Positions 32,875 to 43,307 of a stretch of 64,000 bases of DNA are shown here, in pieces. Within the stretch, counting starts at the first letter, position 1. Every line of letters starts with the position of its first letter. Under the pieces are notes generated by a model. That model was given only the letters and a program-made list of their open reading frames with translations. It was not told the DNA's origin and made no database searches. The DNA comes from Metellina segmentata (lineage: Eukaryota > Arthropoda > Arachnida > Araneae > Tetragnathidae), in contig OX375872.1 in NCBI GenBank assembly GCA_947359465.1, positions 125,314,337 to 125,378,336 of the forward strand, given 5' to 3'. Both the position numbers and the translations under genes were made by a program.

Positions 32875-33760
32875 ATGGAACCTTTCACTTATAGTCAGTA
32901 TTGTGAGATGGTGCTTCTCTATGGAGAATGCCAGCGTAATTCAGTCCAGGCTGCACGGACTTATTCCGTTCGGTTTCCAAATGGTCCACATCCAACTTCG
33001 GCAACCATTGGAAACGTTGTTCGACGTCTCAGAGACACTGGCAGCACTAGAAGTCGACCTCGTTCGGGCAGACCACGTATGCCTAGTAGAATACCAGAAT
33101 AAGACATACTGACGTACGCTATAGCCCATTCCTACAGCAGTACTAGACAAATCAGCAACCAGAGTGGCTTAGTACAAAGCCAAGTATGGAAAATACTGCA
33201 CGACAATGGTGCACATCCATACCATACAATTCCGCAGCAAGGATAGTTACCGGGATAAAAACAGCGACGCTTTAACTGGTGCAATTTGGCATTGAACGAA
33301 TTGGAGGTTAGGCCAGAATTCCAACATAATACGGTCAAACGAGGCTAAGATTCACCGAAACGGGATACTGAACCGACACAATGCCCATTTTTGAGCAATA
33401 GAAAATCCCTCATGGAGAGTTTCCGTCAGACAGTGGTCAGTGCAGTGGTCCAGGAATGTGTGGTGTGGTATTTGGAAGGATCGTCTAATAGAACCCGTAT
33501 TCTATGAAAGCTCGCTAAATGGACCGAAATACCTCCAGCTGTTACAGGATGTGTTACCTGACTATCGATGATATTCCTCTGGCGTTCTTGTCTTCTCTGT
33601 GGTTCCAACATGATTGCGCCCGGCCGATAGTTGCGCTACTGTCACACCGCTGATCATAAGGAATGTGCATGCCGGTATGCTTGATCGAATACAAATTGCG
33701 GCCAATGGTGACCTTTTTGAACACACTCGACATGTTTTTGTTTAGCAATAGATTTCTTGC
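32875..33760 (+). pseudogene. DUF4817-type mariner-like transposase relic
   Basis: From the ATG at 32875: MEPFTYSQYCEMVLLYGECQ, then SVQAARTYSVRFPNGPHPTS, RLRDTGS and SGRPR. This is the arthropod DUF4817 helix-turn-helix pattern found at the start of certain Tc1/mariner-superfamily transposases. After a stop and shifts come SGLVQSQVWKILHDNGAHPYH (second DNA-binding region), a weak MESF region and, near 33600, WFQHDCARP, which matches the second catalytic aspartate block. The third acidic block cannot be placed. It is inactive, with many stops. Confidence 0.72.
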
Positions 33761-34392
33761 TTTTGCTCATTTTTTCGTCTTACTTTTCCAATGTGCCACA
33801 CTGAATAACGTGCATTTGTTTCTGACATTTTCGCATCTACTCAAAGTTTATCAGGATAAAATTATTGAATAGCAAATCTTCGTTCGTGGCTGAATAGACG
33901 AGAGGTTTCAATTGTGTATTTTAATTGCGCGAAAATTGTGATTTCGGATCGTCAGTTTTTCTTTATTTTCCGGAGTGCGTTTTTCAGATATTTTTTTATT
34001 CGTCTTTTTTTTACTTTCTTTGTTTGAGTTTAAATTCGTCGGTGCTTAACTTTACAACACCGGAGAACACGTTTTTGAATTTCAGGACGACCCCTTTTTT
34101 AAGGTATGGAATGATTCAAATTTCAGTCGCGAATACCTCCGCCAATTTTGCAGATAACTCCATTAAACTTTTTCCTGGGCTTTTATTATGGTATTGCGCA
34201 CATCTTTCTTAGTGAACTTTTTGGCCGATCTCCTTTAGTTTTCGAGTTATTTTTTAACTTCCTTATTTCGCCGCTAAGAGCGTTGTAAGCTGTCTCGATA
34301 AATTCAGCATGATTTCTTTACTATATGTACACACTACTTCCTGTTTCTACTACGCTGTTTCAAATTTAAAGGTACTTAACAGATCACCCTTG

Positions 34393-34610
34393 TATAATCC
34401 CGAATCTATGATTCCCAAGTGGGTAGTTGCATGAAAGTTGCTTGTGACGCATGTTCAGCTTGCGAGAGCGCAGGAAAGAAACTGAAACCACGAATAGAGC
34501 TCTTCAACTGTATCTTCATGTAGGACATTGTGTTTAAGCGAGCCTAAGGATCTCATATTTGTTATATCCTGTTTGCCCACATGTCTCCAATGCACATGAA
34601 TTTCCAGTTC
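34393..34610. repeat. Tandem repeat, ~230 bp units, right block
   Basis: A diverged third unit (GTTGCATGAAAGTTGCTTGTG, AAGAAACTGAAACC) continues after the transposon. Confidence 0.55.
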
Positions 34611-34849
34611 TTATGAAGTATTAGGGAGATTAGAGAAAGTGAGATATAAAACTGCCCTTTTACACCAAGGGAATGAAGATCCATGCGAAAAAAGTATGCT
34701 TTGCCCAGAGCTAGTGACTGGTCGCTTATAAGGCAATTTTCGACGTGATTGTAAACCATCAGGAGGGTTGATGTCTAAAATACATATTTCTAAAGAATCA
34801 AATTTTTGCTCTAGTGACTTAATCTTTTCATTCGAATGGTCTTCTTCTG
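34611..34849. other. Unassigned sequence
   Basis: Nothing identified. Confidence 0.35.
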
Positions 34850-35660
34850 GAGATTCTATCTCATTTTCTTAAATTAGAATCATTTGCGAATATTTATTGC
34901 TAATTTCCTAATAACGGAATCTTTTTGAAAGATTATGTAGCTCATTTCTTTGGAATGCAATCCTTTGGAAAGATTCTATTGCTCATTTCTTTACATGTGA
35001 ATCCCATGGACAAGTTTTGTTAGTCATTTTCTTGTAATAGACTCCTTTGGAAAGAGATTCGATCGATTCTTTCCATATAATAAAACTTTTGGAAAAAGAT
35101 TCTATCGATTCTTTCCGTAAAAATAAAACTTTTTTGGAAAGACTCATTTCCTTTGAATATAATCCTTTGGAAAGATTATAATGCTCATTTCTTTCGACTG
35201 TAATCTTTTGGAAAGATTCTATTGATCTTTCTCTCTCATATTTTCTTATAATATAATCCTTTGATAAAAAATTCTATTCATTTTCTTTAATAAAATCCTT
35301 TGGAACGATTCTATTGCTCATTTCTTTACATTAAAATCCCTTGAAAAATTCTATTATTCATTTATTGTAATATAATTTTTTCGAAAGAGTGTTACTCATT
35401 TCAATCTTTTAGAATGATATTGCTCATTTCTTTATAATACAATCTTTTGGAAAGATTCTATTGGTTATTTTCTTATATTGGAACTCTTTGGAAAAGTTTT
35501 ATTCCTTTTCTTTTAAAAGAATCCTTTGGGAAAATTCTGTTATTCATTTTCTTACTGTAGAAACCTTTGGCAAGATTATAGTTCTCCTTTCCTTAGAAGA
35601 GAATCCTTTAAAAAGATTCTATTGCTCATTAACTTAGAATAGAATCCTTTGGAAGTTTAT
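34850..35660. repeat. Minisatellite, ~40 bp period, about 19 units
   Basis: The core AATCCTTTGGAAAGATTCTA followed by TTGCTCATTTCTTTAGAATA repeats with many substitutions. The same core is at 22.05-22.6 kb. Confidence 0.9.
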
Positions 35661-36403
35661 TACAAGTCATGCTAGGATAACTGTAGGTTGGAAGGTGTGA
35701 ACCCCTCAGGATTAACACGATCACAAACAAAAGTCCCTCGTTTCTTCGTTAGTGGACCGAAATTGTTTTCAGCAATCCGTAAAAAAGCTCAAGCTACTTT
35801 TTTTGTGCGCACTGTAAATAGAAGGGTCGAAAAGTAGAAAACGAAGAGCAATCGATAAGTAAAGTTAAGAAACGTGATGCATCCGGTGTTTATTGTGAAC
35901 AAAGGCCCAGGGGCAATTCATTTAAGTTCCAAATATGCTCTCTTTATTCGTCCCAAAAAACGACACAAAACGAGTAAACTAACATTATCGGGTCTTTTAG
36001 ATAAATCTGTTCTGTTCCCCTTTGAGACGCGTATCTCAAAATGCTTTTCTCTTTCAATGTGTGATCATTATTTCTCTGCCTGAATAAAAAGCGCCTGCAT
36101 TTTCCTTGTTTTCGTTTTTTCTCCAAAGAGAATTTCGCCGAGATAAACTTTTCAAAATCGAGTAAATGTTGATGGAGGTGGATGCGATCGTGTTTTTGCG
36201 TCATATTTTCGCCGAAATCTTTTTACGCCCCAAGTATTTTCCATTACTACTTTTTAGAAATTACTAAGTCGTGTGTGGAATTAATTAGAGTCGAAGAAAC
36301 CAGAGGCTTTTTTTATTTGCTTTAATTTCCAAGGCATCGGCTAGAAAATTGAGCTCTTTTCCCCTAGACAATTTTGGAGAGTTTCCTCTTCCCGTTTTAC
36401 CTT

Positions 36404-36439
<36 letters not shown>

Positions 36440-36584
36440 ATCCGTCTTTTTGTAGTTTTGTTACTGCAGAACACTTCTTAGTCTGGTGGGGTTTTTTTTG
36501 GCAAAGGAATCGATTGAGGAAGGGTGTACAACAGCATTTAATAATTTCAGTTTCACAAAAATGCGCTGGTGTGCCAAACTTAAG
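35661..36584. other. Unassigned; poly-T run
   Basis: A T32 run lies at 36406-36437. No retroposon body was recognised next to it. The remaining sequence includes moderately CpG-rich parts without gene features. Confidence 0.4.
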
Positions 36585-36735
36585 GTAGGTAGTTTAATTA
36601 ACGTCGCTGTGAAGCGACACAAGGGGCTATTGGCGACGGTCCAATATCAATCTCCAAGTTAAAGCTCACAATGCAACCACGTAATTTTGAACCACGATCT
36701 GATGACGAGAAAAATCCCTGAGCTGCCTCTCCACC
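36585..36735 (-). repeat. SINE-1 3' fragment just upstream of exon B
   Basis: AATTAACGTCGCTGTGAAGC through ACCACGATCTGATGACGAG, ending near GAGCTGCC. It lies 75 bp from the exon B acceptor. Confidence 0.75.
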
Positions 36736-36810
36736 TCCATCTCTCACTCTTATTTTGTATTTCCTCTCTGGCCTAGCCATGAATAAATGGTAACCGTTTT
36801 GTTTCCTTAG

Positions 36811-37311
36811 GTTTGCGAGCTTCTGCTAGAGAACGAAGCCGACGTGGACCACACGGACAACAACGGTCGAACCCCACTTGTTGCTGCTGCATCCATGGGC
36901 CACCCTGCTGTGGTCTGCCTCCTCCTCTTCTGGGGTGCTGCCGTCGACACCATCGACGCCGAGGGACGAACTGTCCTTTCCATTGCCGCAGCCCAGGGGG
37001 ATCCGGACACCGTCCGGCAGCTCCTGGACCGCGGGCTGGACGAGATGCATCGGGACAACGGGGGCTGGACCCCACTCCACTACGCCGCGTTCGAAGGCCA
37101 CACCGAAGCCTGCGAGCTGCTGCTGGAAGCCGGGGCCAAAATAAGCGAAGTGGACAACGACGGGAGGGTGCCTCTGATCCTGGCTGCCCAAGAAGGACAT
37201 ACCAACTTGGTGGGAAGATTGCTGGAGCACACGCCGTCTATAGTGGACTGCAGGGCGCACGATGGGAAAACAGCGTTAAGGATAGCAACACTTGAAGGAC
37301 ATAAAGAAACA
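36811..37311 (+). CDS. ANKRD50: ANKRD50-like ankyrin exon B (internal, partial gene)
   Basis: Enters in phase 0 after TTTCCTTAG (36802-36810) and continues exon A exactly: EGHSE joins [14 protein letters not shown]. Five ankyrin repeats follow ([55 protein letters not shown]). The stretches [20 protein letters not shown] and EGRTVLSIA are close to vertebrate ANKRD50, in the same order. I place the donor at ACA|GTTAAG (37311/37312), giving 167 codons and phase 0. That donor is not ideal, and reading on gives VKSLF and a stop, so a terminal exon cannot be fully excluded. The family protein continues with further repeats, which favours an internal exon. Base composition is clearly richer in G and C than the introns. 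Confidence 0.88.
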
Positions 37312-37460
37312 GTTAAGTCCTTGTTTTAGTTGACTCTTTTACAACCTATTCAGTCCAAAGGACTTACACAAACTGGGTGAATTTCTTTGTTCTAGCCACA
37401 GATTCACGTAGTGACATGTTCATTGAACACTCACGAATGTGAATCTGTAATTACAATATA

Positions 37461-38246
37461 CAGTCAGTACCGGCTATATGGTCACCCTGTTGTAAGGTCT
37501 CCCCTCTTATATGGTCAGTTTTCTAAAGTCCCATCGAACTTAATAGGGAAACGTGTTAAAGCGCACCGCTTATATAGACATTTTATTTTTCTGGTTATCG
37601 GTTATATGGTCGGTTTTTCATCTTTTCAATGAGGTTATCAGGTTTTTTTTGTTGTTGTTGTTGAAAAATAGTAAATTGTAACATTTCTTGAGGCGGGGAG
37701 CAACACAGAGAATGACCAGAAGAAAAAAGTCCTCGAATGATATGAATCTGCCAATGTCTTCAGCGTTGATGAATGTGGACTTTTTTTTTATCGGATCTTG
37801 CCAGACAGAACTATTTGCTTCAAAGGTGAAAATGTGTAGGGGGAAAGAAAAGTAAGGAACGCTTAACCGTGTAGTACAGTAGGCCTTGGCGTGGAGCTCA
37901 CCATGAATTTGGACCACCCGCAGGCCATAATTCCATCTCCGCCGAACTTTACTGTGGGCACAATGCATTCTTGCAGGAGGCGTTCTCCAGCCTGACGCCA
38001 GACCCTGCCATCCGAACGGTAGAGGGTGAACCTTGATTCGTCACTCCAGATAACCCGTTTAATGGAATTAATTTTTTAAATGTTGTTAAAGTTTGGTTGC
38101 TTGTTTATGAGCAATATATTCTGATAGGTGAAAAAATCCTGCCATAATTAAATCGTGTAGTATTGTTCCGCATATATTTGGTCACCCCGCTTATATGGTC
38201 TGATTTTTCTGGACCGCTGAGCTGACCATATAACCGATACTGACTG
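37461..38246. mobile_element. TA-flanked TIR transposon with TTATATGGTC motifs
   Basis: Inverted ends CAGTCAGTACCGGCTATATG and CAGTCAGTATCGGTTATATG, with TA at 37459-37460 and 38247-38248. (T)TATATGGTC is repeated about six times near both ends. The termini resemble pogo/Tigger-type elements. A Tc1-type transposase piece lies inside. Confidence 0.8.
37860..38066 (-). pseudogene. Tc1-like transposase, central fragment
   Basis: The minus strand from about 38060 reads IKRVIWSDESRFTLYRSDGR, then VWRQAGERLLQECM and, after a shift, a MVWGVVQIHG-like block. This includes the first catalytic aspartate (SDES). The rest of the protein is missing. Confidence 0.75.
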
Positions 38247-38720
38247 TATATATAGACTTTGAATCGTTGGTTAAACCCAACTAAGGGCGAATTTCTTCGT
38301 TCTAGACAGATTGACGTAGTAACATGTTCATTGAATACTAATGAATGTGAATCTAGTTACAATAAAGAATTTGGATCGCTGGTTTTTGCATCTTGAAGCC
38401 CAACAAATTCAAAGCAAATTTCTTTGTTTGAATTTTTTCTTTTCCTGATATTGACTCATTATTCATAAAACATTCACGAATGTGAATTCGTGGTTACATT
38501 TAAGGGTTTGGACCTTTGGTTTTGCCTCTAGAAACCCAACCCAGAGCAATGACTTTATTCTAGTCACGAATACACATGTCATATTGACATGTTCGTTAAA
38601 CTTTTACGACTGTGAATCCGTAGTTACAAGAAGGAATTATGCCGTTAATTGGGTTTCAAGAGGCAAAATCAAAGGTCCTTCTTGTGTGTGGATCTCAGGT
38701 TCTCTCGTTAAGTATACAGG

Positions 38721-38903
38721 ATGTATCATAATGTAGAATATTTCTGCATGATGTTTTTTTAATGGTTAATTTTCAAAAAATCTTATTCAGGAGCTATGAC
38801 TTTTCAAAAGTAATCCCAGTGCTTCCATAGGTGACTGAAAGGCGATATTTGTTGCCATTTTTGAACCTTGGCAAGGGTTATCTTTTGAAGAATTGCTTAT
38901 TCG
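38721..38903. other. Unassigned sequence
   Basis: Begins with TATACAGGATGTATCATAATG, which resembles the tip of another TA-target element, but no partner end was found. Confidence 0.3.
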
Positions 38904-39030
38904 TTACGACGTTAATTAACTACCTCCCTTGAGAAAAATTGTTTCCCATTACCTATTTTCAAAAATGTTATCAATAGCCCGTTGTATTGCTTCAGTACAA
39001 CGTTAATTAAGATACCTACCTATTTTCAAA
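38904..39030 (+). repeat. SINE-1 3' tail fragments
   Basis: Two 3' tails: ACGACGTTAATTAACTACC (38907) and CAATAGCCCGTTGTATTGC...AATTAAGATACCTACC (38971-39024). Confidence 0.6.
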
Positions 39031-39182
39031 ATTTTAACGACTTTTCGACATTTTTTTTACTCGCCACAGGTCAACGAAAATTTTTCTATTTATAACCAAT
39101 AGCGGACGGGGGAAAAAATTATAAGTCAATATTCAGGTTTTGGCGCCAAGCCGTGAAAATCATAAAAGAAAAGCATGGGTAG
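39031..39182. repeat. Old hAT-like end fragment
   Basis: TTTTGGCGCCAAGCCGTGAAAATCATAAAAG resembles sequences at 17.4 kb and 43.6 kb. The class is inferred from the neighbouring ACTTTTC-type ends. Confidence 0.4.
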
Positions 39183-39293
39183 GTATTTCAATTAACGTCG
39201 CGCTGGAGCAACACAACGTACTATCGGCGACCATCCGGTCTCTCCGATCCATACTCTACCAACTGACCTATCGCGGCCCGCTACGGCTGTGGC
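39183..39293 (-). repeat. SINE-1 ends with deletion
   Basis: TTAACGTCGCGCTGGAGCAA...GCGACCATCCGG (3' end) fused to head sequence CTACCAACTGACCTATCGCGG; the body between is missing. Confidence 0.65.
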
Positions 39294-39430
39294 CGCTCTA
39301 ATCTAGAACACCCGTGTAATACTATATTCAATCATTACGATTTCAATGACAATTTCATATGTATTACTAGGTAATAAATTCGTCTAAAAATTGAAAACAA
39401 GTTATAAAAATGTTCACCTGTCTACCAGGA

Positions 39431-39530
39431 CCAAGGGCTGCGGTGTGGCCCGTTTGGAGGACTAGCAACTTGAGGGTTGCCAGTTCGTATCCAACCAAAG
39501 ACTGTCGTGTACAAAGGGCAGTTGGTAATT
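39431..39530 (+). repeat. SINE-1 head
   Basis: GCGGTGTGGCCCGTTTGGAG, TTGCCAGTTCGTATCC, AAGACTGTCGTGTACAAAGG. Confidence 0.7.
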
Positions 39531-39850
39531 TTTGATTACGGTCGTACTAGAACAACACAACGGGCTATGACGACTGTCCGGGATCAATCCTCTAAGTGAA
39601 AGATCAGATGACAACACCAAGTAATTTTGAACCACGGTCAGATTACGAGGCAACACCTGAGATGGCACCATATTCTCCAAACTTCCAAAATCAGCCCAAC
39701 GTGAGGACTTACGGCCTCGATAGATTTGAGGTTCACCAGTTGCCTCTACACCATACGCTTACAAACATCCATGCACTGACCAGGATTCGAACCATGAAAC
39801 TTCCTATCTGGAGTCTATTACCTTAATCACCAGACCGGTGGGTCGGCTTG
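39531..39850 (-). repeat. SINE-1, full length, type II head
   Basis: Minus orientation, from GTACTAGAACAACACAACGG to the complement of a type II head (GCCGACCCACCGGTCTGGTG at 39831-39850, B box GGTTCGAATCCTGG). It is a second example of the head seen at 1559. Confidence 0.8.
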
Positions 39851-40075
39851 TGTACAAAGGGCTTTTTAAATCTGTCACGCCCTCAAATGTCCTCACTTTG
39901 GAGAGTGGGGTGCCAGCTCAGGTATATCAGTAAGCCTCAGGTGTGGCCAAACCGTGGTTCAAAATTACATGGTGTTGGCCTGGGATCCCTCCCTTCGGGT
40001 TTGATCCCGGATCATCGCCAGTAACTGTTTTGTAGCTCCAGTGTGACCTTAATTAATATACCCTACCCTGCCTAC
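39851..40075 (+). repeat. SINE-1 body with internal deletion
   Basis: GTGTACAAAGGGCTTTTTAA, CCTCAAATGTCCTCAC, GAGAGTGGGGTGCCAGCTC and the 3' end ATTAATATACCCTACC. Confidence 0.7.
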
Positions 40076-40600
40076 AAGGATCAATTCGAAATTTTTTTAG
40101 TTTGCATAGGCTTAATAGTTTAATTTAAAAGTGAGTTCAAACGCAAATTAGTTAGGTTGAGCTAAATCGAAAAAAAAATTCATCAGCACAGCATGCAATT
40201 TCGCTTTGCTTCCATTTTAAAACGCCAAAATTAAAATTTATTAAACGTTCTGTGGTGTAAGGGAAATTAGATGCTGAGTTCTTGTTAATGGTTTCTTTCC
40301 GCAAACGCGCTATCAGAAATATAGCGCAGTTACCTAACCATAGCCTCCTACTAAAGACCAGTGGACTGCAGCCTTCTAATAAATTGTAGCGCTGAAGCAT
40401 TAATTTTTACTGCGTTTAAACCAAAGCTAACTATACCGTTCATGTCTATTTCAACCCGAGTGAAGAAAGCATTCACACGGCTTAACACAGTAATGCTTAG
40501 TTAAATGTATTTAATTGCTGCGCTTGAAACTTGTCGGAGTTTTACTTCACTCTAAATTAATGTTTCAAAGATTGTTCCGCTGTTATCGGTCGGATGAATG
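40076..40600. other. Unassigned sequence
   Basis: No feature recognised. Confidence 0.35.
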
Positions 40601-40608
40601 TTCTAAAG

Positions 40609-41574
40609 CAGTGATAGCGAACCTTTTGAGCTTGGTGTGTCAAAAACCGGAAAAACCTAGCTTAAATCGAGTGCCGTGTCACATCTAGAAATATCCATAA
40701 TTTTGTAATATTTGCAGCCCTAGTTAAAAAGGCTGTATTTTTTATATATTTATTTATTAAAAAGCCAAAAAAATAATATTTTACATTAGTGACTGTTTTG
40801 CTGGTGAATTGCATTTGTTAAATCTTCAATTGAACGTTAGTATTTCGTGCACTTCAAGCCCAAGCAAGCGCTACTAACTTCATCTGTCAGTTGGTTTCTT
40901 TTACTGGTTATTTAAAACCGAGAATAAGGTCTCGACAAAGTACATAGAGGGAAAAATTGTGAGTAAAGCCATAGCTAGAATTTTTCAGGGTGCTTAAAGT
41001 GTCCGATAATCGGTTCCAATTTCTCTAAATTTCCTGTTCGTAGTGGCACTCTGTCTCTAAACGATTTCTTTCCAGATTCTCAAGTTTGGACCTCAAGTCG
41101 ACAAACACTTGAGACCAGATGCTGTATTGAAATTATGCAAGTTGCATCTCCAAACCATCAAGTTACATCCATTGGAAACCATTTGATTCCAATGAACTAT
41201 AATAGCCCGTTGTGTGTGTTGCTCAAGTATATATATATATACCGTTAATAAAAAAAATACATAAGAACTATAGGCTACTACGTACGGATATGTAATTATT
41301 TTAATTATCTGTTCCAGGCTTCTAAATTGATTAAATCTTTCGCCGAATTGGTCAAGTAACGAATTTACAATATGCTGTTACTATATATGCATGGGCTCCA
41401 TTTCATTTTGTGTGCAGTTGGGCTAGCCTTCTTGAAATACTTTTTTACTCGAGGAAAGTACTTAGAAGTTTTAGTCTATATCTCGTTCAACAGTTTAGGT
41501 TAAGTAAACGATGCGTGTCACCTAAAATGTCTTGGCGTGTCTTTGTCACGCTTGTCATAGGTTCGCCGTCACTG
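40609..41574. mobile_element. Non-autonomous hAT element
   Basis: Ends CAGTGATAGCGAACCTTTTG and CAGTGACGGCGAACCTATGA (read inward) match the widespread hAT terminus. The flanks TTCTAAAG (40601-40608) and TTCTAGAG (41575-41582) form an 8 bp duplication with one difference. The interior is AT-rich without a transposase. Confidence 0.9.
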
Positions 41575-41601
41575 TTCTAGAGAAACGGTTCTCTTCTCAA
41601 A

Positions 41602-41763
41602 GCCGCGGTAGCCCGGTTGGAAGAGTAACGGACTAGCAATCGGAGGCTTGCGAGTTCGAATCTAAACAAAAACCGTCGTGTACAAGGGGGGATGGTGCAC
41701 TTTAAATCTGCCGTGGCCTCAAATGTCCTCACGTTGCCGAGGTGTGGAAGTCTGGAGAGAGGG
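41602..41763 (+). repeat. SINE-1, 5' part
   Basis: A well-preserved type I head (GCCGCGGTAGCCCGGTTGGA, GCGAGTTCGAATC) and body up to CTGGAGAGAGGGG, where the perfect palindrome begins. Confidence 0.8.
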
Positions 41764-41845
41764 GTTGATATTAACCACGAATGGATCCTTAGTTTTTAAC
41801 TTAGAAAATGAAAACTAAGGATCCATTCGTGGTTAATATCAACCC
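41762..41845. repeat. Perfect 35 bp-arm palindrome
   Basis: Left arm 41762-41796 (GGGTTGATATTAACCACGAA...) and right arm 41811-41845 are exact reverse complements, separated by a 14 bp spacer (41797-41810). It joins a SINE-1 on the left to a TTAA-type MITE on the right. Confidence 0.95.
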
Positions 41846-42450
41846 TCCTGGTGGTTGTGTTGACGAGGTAGCTCGTTAATGGCATTTTTTTTTTGTTATG
41901 GATGAATTCCTGTCCATAAAGATTTCGTCGTCTCTTGTCATTAGAAAACTGACCAGATCTTTATCTTGATCTCGTCCTAATAAAAAATGCCGTGGAATTT
42001 TAAAATGGTGCTAAAATATGCCTCCTAGAATGGCTTTGTAATATCTTTAGTCTGTAGAAACGACTGCTCAAGAGCTCGGTTAACCCTTCTGGTAGTTGTC
42101 ATGACGAGATAGCTCGTCATTGGCAAGACTGACCAAATCTTGATTAACAAGATATCTCGCCATTAGTAAAAATCTAGTAGATCTTGCTCTTTTCATCAAA
42201 AATCGGCAATATTTTGATGACCAGATACCTTGTCCAAGTACGAATTTGTCAGGTCTTGATGAACGAGATATCTTGTCATTAGCAAAATGGGTCATGATGA
42301 AGATATCCTGTCATCAGTAGAAAACCGACCAGATCTTGATCTCTTCATCATCAAAATATCGACAAAATCTTGATGACGAAATATCTCGTCATTATCGAGA
42401 TTTAGACCTTGATATACGAAATATCTCGTCGAAATTATTTGGAGGGAGAA
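41843..42450. mobile_element. TTAA-type palindromic MITEs, cluster F
   Basis: A first piece (41843-41995: CCCTCCTGGTGGTTGTGTTGACG) and a longer one from TTAACCCTTCTGGTAG (42080) to GAAATTATTTGGAGGGAG (42450). The latter has extra internal GACGAGATATCTCGTC units, so it is expanded relative to the usual ~180-200 bp. Confidence 0.75.
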
Positions 42451-42591
42451 ATAACATGTGACAAACTTTGATGGTAATGAAGTTGAGGTTAATAGTAGCA
42501 TATTTATGTTATTTTTACATTATGTAACTTATGCATGTGTATTTTGAATATTTACTCCCAACTTCGCAGTTTCGTCGTAGTAAAGTTTGAA

Positions 42592-42858
42592 GTGTGGTAG
42601 CCCGTTTGGAAGAGTAAGGGATTATTAACCGGAATTCGAAGCTCGATCCAACCAAAGGCTCGTGTACGTGCGGGCTGATGCACTTATCAACTTATCGTGG
42701 CCTTAAATATCTTCCGAAGTTTGAAGAGTGGGTTGCCAGCTCAGGTTTGACCTCGTCATCTGAATGTGGTTCAAAATTACGAGGCGTAGTTTTCTTATCT
42801 TTCCTCTCGTTATTGATCCCAAACCCTTGCCAGTAGCCCGTTGACATAAGATTACCTA
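42592..42858 (+). repeat. SINE-1 copy
   Basis: TGGTAGCCCGTTTGGAAGAG...GAAGCTCGATCC, body and 3' end GCCAGTAGCCCGTTGACA...TACCTACC. Confidence 0.75.
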
Positions 42859-43068
42859 CCGACATAAAATTTAAAATGAAATATTCAACACAAAATATCT
42901 TACTAAAGATTTTTTTTATTGAATTTATTTACATTTTTTCAATCTATCTGTTGACATTTTTATTTGCTCAGCCATTTACATCTTGAAATTGACATAGTTT
43001 AGATTAACAGTGACAAATGCACACTTACGGCTTTGTTTCAGTCCAAATTCAACTTACACTCATTCTAA
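42859..43068. other. Unassigned AT-rich sequence
   Basis: Nothing identified. Confidence 0.35.
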
Positions 43069-43189
43069 AGCCGTGGTCAAACAGGAAGCGCAAAGCAACG
43101 CCCGCTGGCCATTCAGAGGTGCCGGCGCGAGCGGTGAGAATTTTCTGATTTGTCTACGTTTGATCGCTTCCTATTTTGCCACGGCCTTA
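43069..43189. mobile_element. Short MITE, CCGTGG termini
   Basis: GCCGTGGTCAAACAGGAAGC (43072) and CGCTTCCTATTTTGCCACGG (43166) are inverted relatives enclosing ~70 bp of GC-rich sequence (GCCGGCGCGAGCGG). The target duplication is unclear. Confidence 0.6.
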
Positions 43190-43307
43190 ACAGCGCGCGT
43201 TGTTGTATCATCAAAGAGCTAACATTTCGCATTGAAATTTGAGCCACGACTAGTACTTGCATCGTTCCTCTAAAGGATGATAAAAAACAGTTAGAATTTG
43301 AAAAATT

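Larger units (their letters stand above)
31654..34392 (+). mobile_element. Long-TIR Tc1/mariner-superfamily transposon
   Basis: TA-flanked (31652-31653, 34393-34394). The left arm (31654-32215 plus a few bases beyond the SINE) and the right arm (about 33838-34392) are inverted copies for about 555 bp: CAGGGTGACCTGTAAAGTCC against CAAGGGTGATCTGTTAAGTA at the tips, CTTTAAATTTGAAACAGCG, and down to GATAAACTT at the inner edge. Between them lies a degenerate transposase. A SINE-1 sits in the left arm. Confidence 0.85.
37312..38720. repeat. Tandem repeat, ~125 bp units, split by a transposon
   Basis: Units carry TTCTTTGTTCTAG, GACATGTTCATTGAA, CACGAATGTGAATCTG-AGTTACAAT and GGATCGTTGGTTTTGC. They are seen before 37460 and again three to four times from 38250 to 38640. 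Confidence 0.75.

Noticed and set aside
36406..36437. Poly-T run taken as the tail of a minus-strand retroposon
   Set aside because: No body of a SINE, LINE or processed gene is attached and no target duplication was found.
36813..37295. Long overlapping open frames on both strands across exon B (up to 160 codons)
   Set aside because: They are shadows of the GC-richer ankyrin exon. Only the frame from 36811 shows the repeat pattern and joins exon A.
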